From assembly GCA_027314825.1 (NCBI GenBank), contig DAHVAB010000202.1, positions 1 through 5,032 of the forward strand: DNA of 5,032 nucleotides, in the 5' to 3' direction. The DNA is from Solirubrobacterales bacterium. GTDB lineage: Bacteria; Actinomycetota; Thermoleophilia; Solirubrobacterales; Solirubrobacteraceae. Position 1 is the first letter of the stretch. Every line of letters begins with the position of its first letter. Positions 1 through 5,032 of this stretch are shown here, piece after piece. Below the pieces are notes generated by a model. The model saw only the letters and a list, made by a program, of their open reading frames with translations, made no database searches and had not been told where the DNA came from. The position numbers and the translations under genes are program-made.

Positions 1-821
1 TCGAGGCTTCCCGCTCCCCCAGCGTCCTTCTCAGACGGCTGCTGCCGGCGGCGACGACGCCCGCCTCCGCGACGCGATCGGTGGGCGAGATCCTCGACGA
101 GCTGGCTCCGCAGCTGGACGCCGGCGCAGAGCGCGCGGCGGCTGCCGGGCGGCCGCTGCTCATCCTGAACATGGCGAGCACGGCCGACGGGAGGGCGAGC
201 ATCGGCGGCCGCTCCGGGCCGATCGGCGACCGGGCCGACAGCGAGCTGCTGCACGGGTTGCGCACGCTCGTGGACGCGATCCTCGTGGGCGCCGGCACCG
301 CTCGCGCGGAGCGCTACGCCCGCCTGTTGCGCGACGAGGCCGACCGCCGGCAGCGGATGCTGCGCGGGCTGCCGGAGCAGCCGCTGGCCTGCATCGCCAC
401 AGAGAGCCTCGCGCTCGACCCCACCGAGGTGCCGTTGCTGGCCGAGCCGCTGGCGCAGATCGCGATCCTCACCCCGGCCGAGGGCACGGTCTCCGGGCTG
501 ACTGCGAACGTTCGCTACGTACGCACGGTGCGCGAGGGACGCCTCGACCTCCCCGCGGCTCTGGCCGCGCTGCACGACGAGCACGGGGTGCGAACGCTGC
601 TCTGCGAGGGCGGCCCGCACCTGGCAGCCGAGATGTTCGCGGCAAGGCTCGTCGACGAGCTCTTCCTCTGCGTCGCGCCGAAGCTTGGCGGAGGGCGCGA
701 GGAGCTCCGGATCACAGCGGGGCCCGAGCTCTCCTCGCCGCGGCGCATGCGCCTGCTGAGCGTGCATGAGCACGACTCGCATCTCTTTCTCCGCTACGCG
801 CTCGGATCGGGCGGGCGCTGA
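1..821 (+). CDS. RibD C-terminal-domain pyrimidine reductase-like protein (5'-partial)
   Basis: This is a stand-alone reductase of the RibD C-terminal/DHFR-like fold, the family that reduces the ribosylamino-pyrimidine of riboflavin synthesis with NADPH; some actinobacterial members (for example mycobacterial Rv2671) instead reduce dihydrofolate. Numbered from the GTG at 81, I see NMASTADGRASIGGRSGPIG (30-49, substrate/NADPH region), the dinucleotide-binding motif LVGAGTARAERY (68-79), the glycine motif LLCEGGPHL (173-181) and the terminal LVDELFLCVAPKLGGG (190-205). No deaminase domain is present. The first possible start in the window is GTG 81, but the frame stays open back to base 3 and encodes LLRRLLPAA, which resembles the conserved RRLLP start of homologues. 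The true start is therefore probably upstream and the gene is 5'-partial here. It ends with TGA at 819-821, inside the converging channel gene. All 20 Glu codons are GAG. Family assignment is firm; the exact substrate is not. Confidence 0.9.
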   Translation, partial: EASRSPSVLLRRLLPAATTPASATRSVGEILDELAPQLDAGAERAAAAGRPLLILNMASTADGRASIGGRSGPIGDRADSELLHGLRTLVDAILVGAGTARAERYARLLRDEADRRQRMLRGLPEQPLACIATESLALDPTEVPLLAEPLAQIAILTPAEGTVSGLTANVRYVRTVREGRLDLPAALAALHDEHGVRTLLCEGGPHLAAEMFAARLVDELFLCVAPKLGGGREELRITAGPELSSPRRMRLLSVHEHDSHLFLRYALGSGGR

Positions 822-1861
822 GTCGCCGGCTCGCCGGCCTGCGGTGACCGTCCACCGGCCTGCGCTCCCGGCGCACCCGCCTGCGGTGACCGTCCACCCG
901 CCTGCGCTCCCGGCTCACCCGCCTGCGGTGCCCGTCCACCCGCCTGCGCTCCCGGCTCACCCGCCTGCGGTGCCCGACCGCCGGCCTGCGATCCGGACGC
1001 ACCCGCCTGCGGTGCCCGCTCGCCCGGCCGCGAGCCGGCCAGCCCCGCCTGAGATCCATCGGCCCCAGCCTCCTGCGGGCGAGCAGCCCCCGCCTGGCCT
1101 GCCGCGCCTCCCGCCGGAGATCCTTGGGCGTCGAGCTCGGACACGTCGCCGGAGATCACGAGTGCGTTCATCACGACCCCGTTGGGGATGAGTATCAGCC
1201 CGCGGTCCTTCTCGAACGTCGTGTAGAAGAGGCCGAGCGAGCTGACCACCCCATCGATCGGGCCGCCAAGCGTGCTGCCCTGAAGGCGGACCTCGTCGCC
1301 CACCCGGAACGGCCTGGTGCTCAGCATCACCGTGCCCGCGATCACGTTGCCGAGGGTCTGCTGGGCGGCAAGGCCGAGGATCACCGCAGCGACCGCGCCC
1401 CCGATCGCGAGCGTCCGCTCTTCCAGGCCGAGGATCCGCAGGGCGACCCACAGCGAGGCGAGCAGGGTGATCAGCCTGATCAGGAAGCCGACGGTGCCCG
1501 CTGTCGCCGGCTCCATGCGCCTGAAGAGGGCCGGCCCGAGGATTCGACCCGCGGCTCGCGCGATCACCCAGCCGAGGGCGACCAGAACGAGCACCGCGAC
1601 GATCTGGACCGGGAGGATGGGCACCCCCAGCTTCTTCAGCGGGCCGTTGGCGCCTCGCACGAAGCGGTCGTAGACATAGACGATGCCCGCGAACAGAGGC
1701 ACGAACAGGAGCACCTCGATTCGCGCACGCCGCAGCGCGCCAGGACTGATCTGCCGCAGCAGGCCCACTTCGCGCCACGACTGGCTGCGGGTCTCGAACA
1801 TCCTCGCGCGCCGTCTCGACCGGCGCGGCTGCTCGCTGCGGCCATCCATAGGACCACCCAT
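794..1861 (-). CDS. MscS-family mechanosensitive ion channel with repeat tail
   Basis: This is a small-conductance mechanosensitive channel-type membrane protein of 355 residues, expected to release solutes on hypo-osmotic shock. An Arg-rich N-terminus is followed by hydrophobic segments near 48-66, 82-103 and 123-144. The pore helix at about 148-180 has the Gly/Ala pattern AIGGAVAAVILGLAAQQ and then TLGNVIAGT. The MscS beta-domain runs from RPFRVGDEV (183-191) to LIPNGVVMNALV (224-235). The family then normally has an alpha/beta vestibule domain; here it is missing. Residues about 244-355 are instead low-complexity, with eleven QAG-type heptapeptides at 271-347. The frame is closed upstream by TGA at 1898-1900. 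ATG 1861 has no good ribosome site; M5 (1849, preceded by GGGTGG) and M21 (1801) are alternative starts. The TAG stop (794-796) lies inside the opposite-strand reductase gene. The channel call is firm; the native length of the tail is less certain because repeats can vary or be misassembled. Confidence 0.9.
   Translation of the reverse strand: MGGPMDGRSEQPRRSRRRARMFETRSQSWREVGLLRQISPGALRRARIEVLLFVPLFAGIVYVYDRFVRGANGPLKKLGVPILPVQIVAVLVLVALGWVIARAAGRILGPALFRRMEPATAGTVGFLIRLITLLASLWVALRILGLEERTLAIGGAVAAVILGLAAQQTLGNVIAGTVMLSTRPFRVGDEVRLQGSTLGGPIDGVVSSLGLFYTTFEKDRGLILIPNGVVMNALVISGDVSELDAQGSPAGGAAGQAGAARPQEAGADGSQAGLAGSRPGERAPQAGASGSQAGGRAPQAGEPGAQAGGRAPQAGEPGAQAGGRSPQAGAPGAQAGGRSPQAGEPATQRPPDPSA
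838..1047. repeat. 42-bp tandem repeat (five copies) encoding the MscS tail
   Basis: Five consecutive 42-bp units start at 838, 880, 922, 964 and 1006. Copies 2 and 3 are nearly identical, and copies 4 and 5 are progressively diverged. Each unit begins CCTGCGGTG and is itself two related 21-bp halves, with the second half starting CCTGCGCTCCCGG. On the minus strand each 21-bp half encodes one heptapeptide of the form QAGGR(A/S)P or QAGEPGA. Because the unit is a multiple of three and stop-poor, several frames on both strands stay open through it, which creates spurious proline- and arginine-rich ORFs. It is not a CRISPR array: there are no unique spacers. Confidence 0.93.
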
Positions 1862-2171
1862 GATGGTGGATGCCGCGCCGGCACCGGGCGGCGAGCGTCA
1901 ATTCGGTGCCGCCGGCGGAGCAGAACCGGCGCGCTCAGGCGCATGTGCCACCGGGGGGCGATGAGCCGGATTTGCGCCTGGGCGCCGACCCGGCCGTCGG
2001 CTGAAGGGCAGACGCAGGCGCAGGCCGAAGGACCAACACGACTGGCGGCTGCAGGCAGACCCGACCGCCGGCCGCAGGGCAGGCCTGGCCGCCGGCTGCA
2101 GGCCCGACCGCCGACTGCAGGCCCGACCGCCGGCTGCAGGCCCGACCGCCGGCTGCAGGCCCGACCGACCC
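1862..2171. other. Gene-free spacer between the PAP2 and MscS genes
   Basis: This 310-bp interval lies downstream of the phosphatase stop and upstream of the channel start. Open frames cross it on both strands, but their translations are Arg/Gly/Pro-rich, have no recognisable domain, and run on into shadows of the flanking genes, so I call no CDS. Its left part (1862-1990) should hold the promoter of the channel gene. A TTGACG on the minus strand (1897-1902) has no credible -10 partner. Its right part is dominated by degenerate and then perfect copies of a 19-bp repeat. I see no U-tract terminator after the phosphatase stop. Confidence 0.7.
2049..2166. repeat. 19-bp tandem repeat with CTGCAG in each copy
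   Basis: The unit is CTGCAGGCCCGACCGCCGG. Units start at 2096 (one mismatch, CCGA at its end), 2115 and 2134, with a partial copy of 14 bp at 2153-2166. Two longer diverged copies precede them (2049-2071 and 2072-2095), and faint similarity reaches back to about 1996. The unit is not a multiple of three, which fits a non-coding tract. Every full copy carries the palindrome CTGCAG, so neighbouring copies can pair into short hairpins in RNA from either strand. The array ends just 5 bp from the stop codon of the PAP2 gene. Confidence 0.9.
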
Positions 2172-2780
2172 TCAGGCGCTGGCGCCGACCTGCCGCCGCC
2201 CGAGCAACCGGTCCACCAGCCCGTCCCAGAGGCCGCCGGCGAAGTCGGAGATCCGATCCACGAGCCGGCGGATCGGAGGCAGCCAGAGCAGCAGTGCGGC
2301 CGTGGTGCCGATCACGGCGCCGCCGATGATGTCGATCGGGTAGTGGAACCCCAGCATCACGCGCCCGACCGAGAGGATCGCCGCGGCGAGCAGCACGATC
2401 GAGCCCCACAGCCTGTTGCGAAGCATGATCGCGACCGCGATGGCGAAGGATGCCGTCGCATGGTCGCTCGGGAAGCCCGGATCGGCGGCGTGACGGAAGA
2501 ACAGGTGCACGAGCGCCGGATGGGTGACGAACGGCCGCTTCTCGTCGACGATCACCGAGAGCACCTTGCCCACGGCGAGCGCCACGCCCGCGCTGAGGCC
2601 GGCCGCCACGCAGGCCCGGCGCCAGGTCATCCCCGCCGTCCCCCGCGCGAGCGCGATCACTACCAGCAGCACACCCAGAAAGAGGGCCTCCGCGATCTGC
2701 TCGTAGGTCGCCAGCGGACCCTCGATCCCGGGATTGTGCACCAGGAACTGGTTGAGCGTGTGCACCGCGGAGATGCCCAT
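2172..2780 (-). CDS. PAP2-family membrane phosphatase (undecaprenyl-diphosphatase-like)
   Basis: This is a 202-residue integral membrane protein of the type 2 phosphatidic acid phosphatase superfamily, which removes phosphate from lipid phosphates or diphosphates such as undecaprenyl diphosphate. Motif 1 is represented by KRPF (81-84), motif 2 by FPSDHAT (103-109) with catalytic His107, and motif 3 by GRVMLGFHYPID, with Arg140, His146 and Asp150 in the expected R-x5-H-x3-D spacing. The PSDH form is like that of BcrC-type undecaprenyl-diphosphatases. Hydrophobic segments lie near 29-46, 57-78, 108-120, 124-138 and 150-167. The usual Lys of K-x6-RP is Ser75; the nearest Lys is at 72. The start ATG 2780 is the first in frame after a TGA at 2796-2798, and GGAG directly abuts it, which is unusually close; GTG at codon 6 is an alternative. 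The gene is divergent from the sulfotransferase-like gene. Family call firm, lipid substrate inferred. Confidence 0.9.
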   Translation of the reverse strand: MGISAVHTLNQFLVHNPGIEGPLATYEQIAEALFLGVLLVVIALARGTAGMTWRRACVAAGLSAGVALAVGKVLSVIVDEKRPFVTHPALVHLFFRHAADPGFPSDHATASFAIAVAIMLRNRLWGSIVLLAAAILSVGRVMLGFHYPIDIIGGAVIGTTAALLLWLPPIRRLVDRISDFAGGLWDGLVDRLLGRRQVGASA

Positions 2781-2795
2781 CTCCGGGGTAGGCTT

Positions 2796-2813
2796 TCACA
2801 AATCCTTCACGGC
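2796..2813 (+). promoter_or_regulatory. Candidate PhoP/PhoB-type direct-repeat operator
   Basis: TCACAAA, four bases, then TCACGGC form two TCAC-headed heptamers with an 11-bp period, 16 bp upstream of the PAP2 start codon. This resembles the OmpR-family PhoP site of mycobacteria (two TCACAGC heptamers with a 4-bp spacer) and the 11-bp units of the Streptomyces PHO box. The match is 5/7 and 6/7 by eye. No regulator gene is in the window, so this is a suggestion only. Confidence 0.25.
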
Positions 2814-2872
2814 GTCCAGCGCAGGGCGGCCCGGACGGCGTGCGACGGCGCGCAACAAATCCACCCTTCACG
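2798..2872. repeat. Direct repeat pair ACAAATCC...TTCACG in the divergent intergenic region
   Basis: ACAAATCCTTCACG at 2798-2811 recurs as ACAAATCCACCCTTCACG at 2855-2872, with four extra bases in the middle. Both copies lie between the PAP2 start and the divergent gene and have the same orientation. They may be regulatory sites or the relic of a local duplication. Confidence 0.5.
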
Positions 2873-2879
2873 TGTTCCC
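2854..2879 (-). promoter_or_regulatory. Candidate ECF-sigma promoter for the PAP2 gene
   Basis: Read on the minus strand, GGGAAC (2874-2879) is followed after 17 bases by GTT (2854-2856). This matches the general GGAAY/GTT layout of actinobacterial SigR/SigH-type ECF promoters and would give a leader of roughly 65-70 bases before ATG 2780. The elements are short and could occur by chance. Confidence 0.2.
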
Positions 2880-2960
2880 AACCGCTGAGAACAATTCTGC
2901 GATGTGAGAGGCTTCAGCGTGCGGCCCCGCCGAGCCGAGGCGACGGGAGCCCGATCCACT

Positions 2961-2966
2961 TAGACT
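2961..2966 (+). promoter_or_regulatory. Candidate -10 element of the sulfotransferase-like gene
   Basis: TAGACT fits the TAnnnT form of an actinobacterial -10 box in otherwise GC-rich DNA and would start transcription about 55 bases before ATG 3028. No matching -35 hexamer is visible 16-18 bases upstream, so the call is weak. Confidence 0.25.
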
Positions 2967-3012
2967 GAGTGCCGTCGCTCTGGGCGCACCCCCCGCAGGC
3001 GCGCCCCCGAAC

Positions 3013-3019
3013 GGGGAGG
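3013..3019 (+). promoter_or_regulatory. Strong ribosome binding site GGGGAGG
   Basis: GGGGAGG is followed by an 8-base spacer and ATG 3028. It is a near-ideal Shine-Dalgarno sequence and fixes the start of the long secreted protein that follows; it is also the best ribosome site in the window. Confidence 0.85.
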
Positions 3020-3027
3020 CAGAGAGC

Positions 3028-5032
3028 ATGGACCGGAAAGCTGTGCGGCGAACAACGTGGCAGAGGCCCAGGATCGCAGCGACAGCTGTGGCCGGGGCGC
3101 TGCTGCTCGGCTCCCTGTCCGCCCCCGCCGCACTCTCCGCTCACAGCGGACGGCAGTCGGGGTCCTCCGCGCACGCCATCGCCGCCGGGCGGTCGCCCCA
3201 CGGGACGCAGCGGCGCAGTCGCGCCGGCCATCACGGCCGCAGCCGCGATCGCGCTCGCCCCGCCCACTCCGCCGGGAGCGCGCCGCCCGTCACGATCTCG
3301 CCGCTGCCGGGCACGCCGGAGGCCTCCGCGCACACTCAGATCAGCTTCCTCGGCGTGCCGGCCAACCAGATCTCCGACGTCACCGTGACGGGCTCGGCCA
3401 CCGGACGGCACAGCGGCAAGCTGGAGTCCTACGACAGCGCGGAAGGCGCGAGCTTCCTGCCGAGCGCGCCCTTCCGCGAAGGCGAGCACGTCACGGTCAC
3501 CGCACAGGTCGGCCCGGCCGGACACCAGCAGAAGATCCAGACCGACTTCACGATCGCCCACCACTTCGGCAACTACCAGTTCCCGAAGCACGAAGCCCAC
3601 ACCGCCGCCACCAGCGGCCCGGACGTGCAGAGCTTTCCCTCCGAACCGGGCATCCACCCGACTGCGGTCACCGTCGATGCGAGCTCCCCCGAAGCCAACC
3701 CGGGAGACGTGTTCTTCGCATTCAACGGCGGCTCGGCCCAGTGGGGGCCCACCATCATCAACAGCCAGGGGCAGCTCGTCTGGTTCCATCCAGTCCCGAG
3801 CGCCGACCATGCGATGGACTTCAAGGTGGCCGAATACGACGGCGAAAGAGTGCTCATCTGGTGGCAGGGCAAGATCCCGCCGATCGGCGTCGGCTTCGGC
3901 GTGGATGAGATCTACAACGAACACTACGAACAGATCGCGCAGATCAGGGCCGGAAACGGCTACTTCTCGGACCTCCACGAATTCCTGATCACCCCTCACG
4001 GCCAGGCCTGGACGACGGCCTACAGCCTCGTCCGCGCGAACCTCACCCCGGCCCACGGCTCGCCCGACGGCGGCCTCGTCGACCCGATCGTCCAGGAGAT
4101 CGACATCAAGACGGGCCTGGTGATGTTCGAATGGCAGGCCTACGGCCACGTCCCGCTCACCGACTCCTACTCCAAACCGTCGAAGAATCCGAACTGGCCG
4201 TTCGACTACTTCCACGTCAACTCGATCTCGCTCGACCCGTGGGGCGACGGAAACTTCCTGATCTCCTCCCGCAACACCTGGGCCGGCTACGAGATCAACC
4301 ACTCCAACGGCAACGTGATCTGGACGCTCGGCGGCAAGAAATCGACCTTCAAGATGGGCCCGCAGACACAGACCGCCTACCAGCACGACATGAAGTGGCA
4401 GCCCAACCACACGATCACCATCTTCGACGACGGCGCCGCCCCGCAGGTCCACCACCAGTCGCGCGTGCTGCGCGAGAAGATCAACTGGAAGGACCGCACC
4501 GTCGAACTGATAGGCGACGACTTCCACACGCCCGCTCTGGTCGCCGCCAGCCAGGGCAACGACCAGCTGCTCTCAAACGGCGACTCCTTCGTCGGCTGGG
4601 GCGCCCAGCCATACATGACCGAATACGGCGCGCATGGCCAGATCCTCTTCGACGCCAAGCTGCCATCGGGCCAGTCCTACAGGGCATACCGCTTTCCGTG
4701 GAAAGGGATGCCGAAGACGCCGCCCGCCCTCGTTGCGCAGAGCACCGGCACCGATCAGCTCGAGCTGTACGCGAGCTGGAACGGCGCCACGGGCGTCTCC
4801 TCCTGGCGAGTCCTCGGCTGGAACCAGGACAAGCCGCTCACCACGATCCTCACCGTGCCCTCGACCGGCTTCGAAACGCAGATCCCGGTCCACAGCTCGA
4901 AGACGTGGCTCGAGGTCCAGCCGCTGGGACCCTCCGGCGAAGTGCTGGCGACCTCCAAGGGCGTCGAGGCGAGCCGGACGGCCCCGCCGGCGCCGTCGGC
5001 GCCGACGACCAAGCCGGCGCCGACGACCAAGC
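3028..5032 (+). CDS. Secreted arylsulfotransferase-family (ASST) protein (3'-partial)
   Basis: Six hundred sixty-eight codons lie in the window without a stop. Family members move sulfate between phenolic compounds outside the cytoplasm through a sulfated histidine; the substrate here is unknown. A signal peptide (basic residues 3-15, hydrophobic 16-36, likely cleavage near Ala38) is followed by a Ser/Arg/His/Gly-rich linker to about 85. Next comes a beta-rich N-terminal domain (92-176; HTQISFLG, GRHSGKLESYDSAEGASFLP). The propeller core shows DLHEFLITPHG (315-325), DYFHVNSISLD (393-403), ISSRNTWAGYEI (412-423), WTLGGK (432-437), QHDMKW (452-457), TIFDDGA (464-470) and LLSNGDSFVGWG (514-525). 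His316, His396, Arg414 and His453 fit the catalytic His/His/Arg/His set known from E. coli AssT. A fibronectin-like domain (about 565-648; LYASWNGATGVSSWRVLG) leads to a Pro/Thr/Lys tail. Fifteen of 25 Glu codons are GAA, unlike its neighbours. Family call firm, activity inferred. Confidence 0.93.
   Translation, partial: MDRKAVRRTTWQRPRIAATAVAGALLLGSLSAPAALSAHSGRQSGSSAHAIAAGRSPHGTQRRSRAGHHGRSRDRARPAHSAGSAPPVTISPLPGTPEASAHTQISFLGVPANQISDVTVTGSATGRHSGKLESYDSAEGASFLPSAPFREGEHVTVTAQVGPAGHQQKIQTDFTIAHHFGNYQFPKHEAHTAATSGPDVQSFPSEPGIHPTAVTVDASSPEANPGDVFFAFNGGSAQWGPTIINSQGQLVWFHPVPSADHAMDFKVAEYDGERVLIWWQGKIPPIGVGFGVDEIYNEHYEQIAQIRAGNGYFSDLHEFLITPHGQAWTTAYSLVRANLTPAHGSPDGGLVDPIVQEIDIKTGLVMFEWQAYGHVPLTDSYSKPSKNPNWPFDYFHVNSISLDPWGDGNFLISSRNTWAGYEINHSNGNVIWTLGGKKSTFKMGPQTQTAYQHDMKWQPNHTITIFDDGAAPQVHHQSRVLREKINWKDRTVELIGDDFHTPALVAASQGNDQLLSNGDSFVGWGAQPYMTEYGAHGQILFDAKLPSGQSYRAYRFPWKGMPKTPPALVAQSTGTDQLELYASWNGATGVSSWRVLGWNQDKPLTTILTVPSTGFETQIPVHSSKTWLEVQPLGPSGEVLATSKGVEASRTAPPAPSAPTTKPAPTTK
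4998..5032 (+). repeat. 18-bp in-frame repeat encoding APTTKP at the window edge
   Basis: GGCGCCGACGACCAAGCC occurs at 4998-5015, and its first 17 bases recur at 5016-5032, where the window ends. In the sulfotransferase-like frame it encodes APTTKP units, forming a Pro/Thr/Lys-rich extended tail of the kind used as a linker or cell-wall spacer. The number of copies cannot be known from this window. Confidence 0.75.

Noticed and set aside
825..838. GCCGGC-TC-GCCGGC hairpin just after the reductase stop, as a terminator.
   Set aside because: Only a 6-bp stem with a 2-base loop and no U-tract, and it lies within the channel coding region beside the GC-rich repeat.
838..1047. CRISPR-like periodicity.
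   Set aside because: Units are contiguous with no unique spacers, and are in frame with a coding sequence; no cas genes.
766..1191. Proline-rich plus-strand ORF reading through the 42-bp repeat.
   Set aside because: It starts inside the reductase gene and exists only because the in-frame repeat lacks stops in this frame; the opposite-strand frame connects to a real channel domain.
1897..1902. TTGACG on the minus strand as a -35 box for the channel gene.
   Set aside because: No AT-containing -10 hexamer at 16-18 bases, only GC-rich sequence.
1124..2329. 401-residue plus-strand open frame across the MscS gene and the 19-bp repeats.
   Set aside because: Composition is Arg/Asp/His-rich and repeat-driven, with no motif; antisense shadow of the channel gene.
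1636..2871. 411-residue minus-strand open frame spanning the PAP2 gene, the spacer and the start of the MscS gene.
   Set aside because: Arg/Gly/Pro-rich, no domain, and out of frame with the strongly recognisable PAP2 and MscS products; a shadow frame.
2888..2898. AGAACAATTCT as a LexA-like or other operator.
   Set aside because: The inverted repeat is only four bases per arm and does not match the actinobacterial GAAC-N4-GTTC SOS box.
2914..4527. 537-residue open frame on the minus strand opposite the sulfotransferase-like gene.
   Set aside because: Its translation is Val/Arg/Gly/Asp-rich with no domain, and it lies antisense to a protein with clear family motifs. Such long antisense frames are expected with GC-rich third positions.

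Overview
This 5 kb window is very GC-rich, with strongly GC-biased third codon positions. It looks like chromosomal DNA of a high-GC actinomycete. The stand-alone RibD-C-type reductase, the PAP2 phosphatase and above all the secreted arylsulfotransferase-like protein resemble proteins I associate with Thermoleophilia (Solirubrobacterales). That lineage call is from memory of family members, not from a search. No rRNA, tRNA, IS element, phage gene or CRISPR array is visible.

Layout: (1) Positions 1-821, plus strand: the 3' part of a pyrimidine-reductase-like (RibD C-terminal domain) gene that almost certainly begins upstream of the window. (2) Positions 794-1861, minus strand: a mechanosensitive-channel (MscS-family) gene that converges on the first gene and overlaps its end by 28 bp. 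Its normal cytoplasmic C-terminal domain is absent and is replaced by a Gly/Ala/Pro-rich heptapeptide-repeat tail, encoded by a 42-bp tandem repeat at 838-1047. (3) Positions 1862-2171: a 310-bp stretch with no convincing gene, containing a second tandem repeat (19-bp unit, each copy with CTGCAG). (4) Positions 2172-2780, minus strand: a membrane PAP2-type phosphatase. (5) Positions 2781-3027: a 247-bp divergent intergenic region with candidate regulatory elements. (6) Positions 3028-5032, plus strand: a large secreted arylsulfotransferase-family protein, open through the right edge of the window. It fills the whole right 40 percent and has an excellent ribosome binding site.

The MscS and PAP2 genes share a strand and could be co-transcribed, but the 310-bp repeat-bearing gap argues against a tight operon. 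The MscS, PAP2 and sulfotransferase-like products all act at or outside the membrane; the first gene encodes a cytosolic NADPH-type reductase. There is no strong evidence that the four genes form one system. The clearest oddities are the repeat-built tail of the channel and its overlap with the neighbouring gene, the paired low-complexity repeat tracts, and the different glutamate codon choice of the sulfotransferase-like gene.
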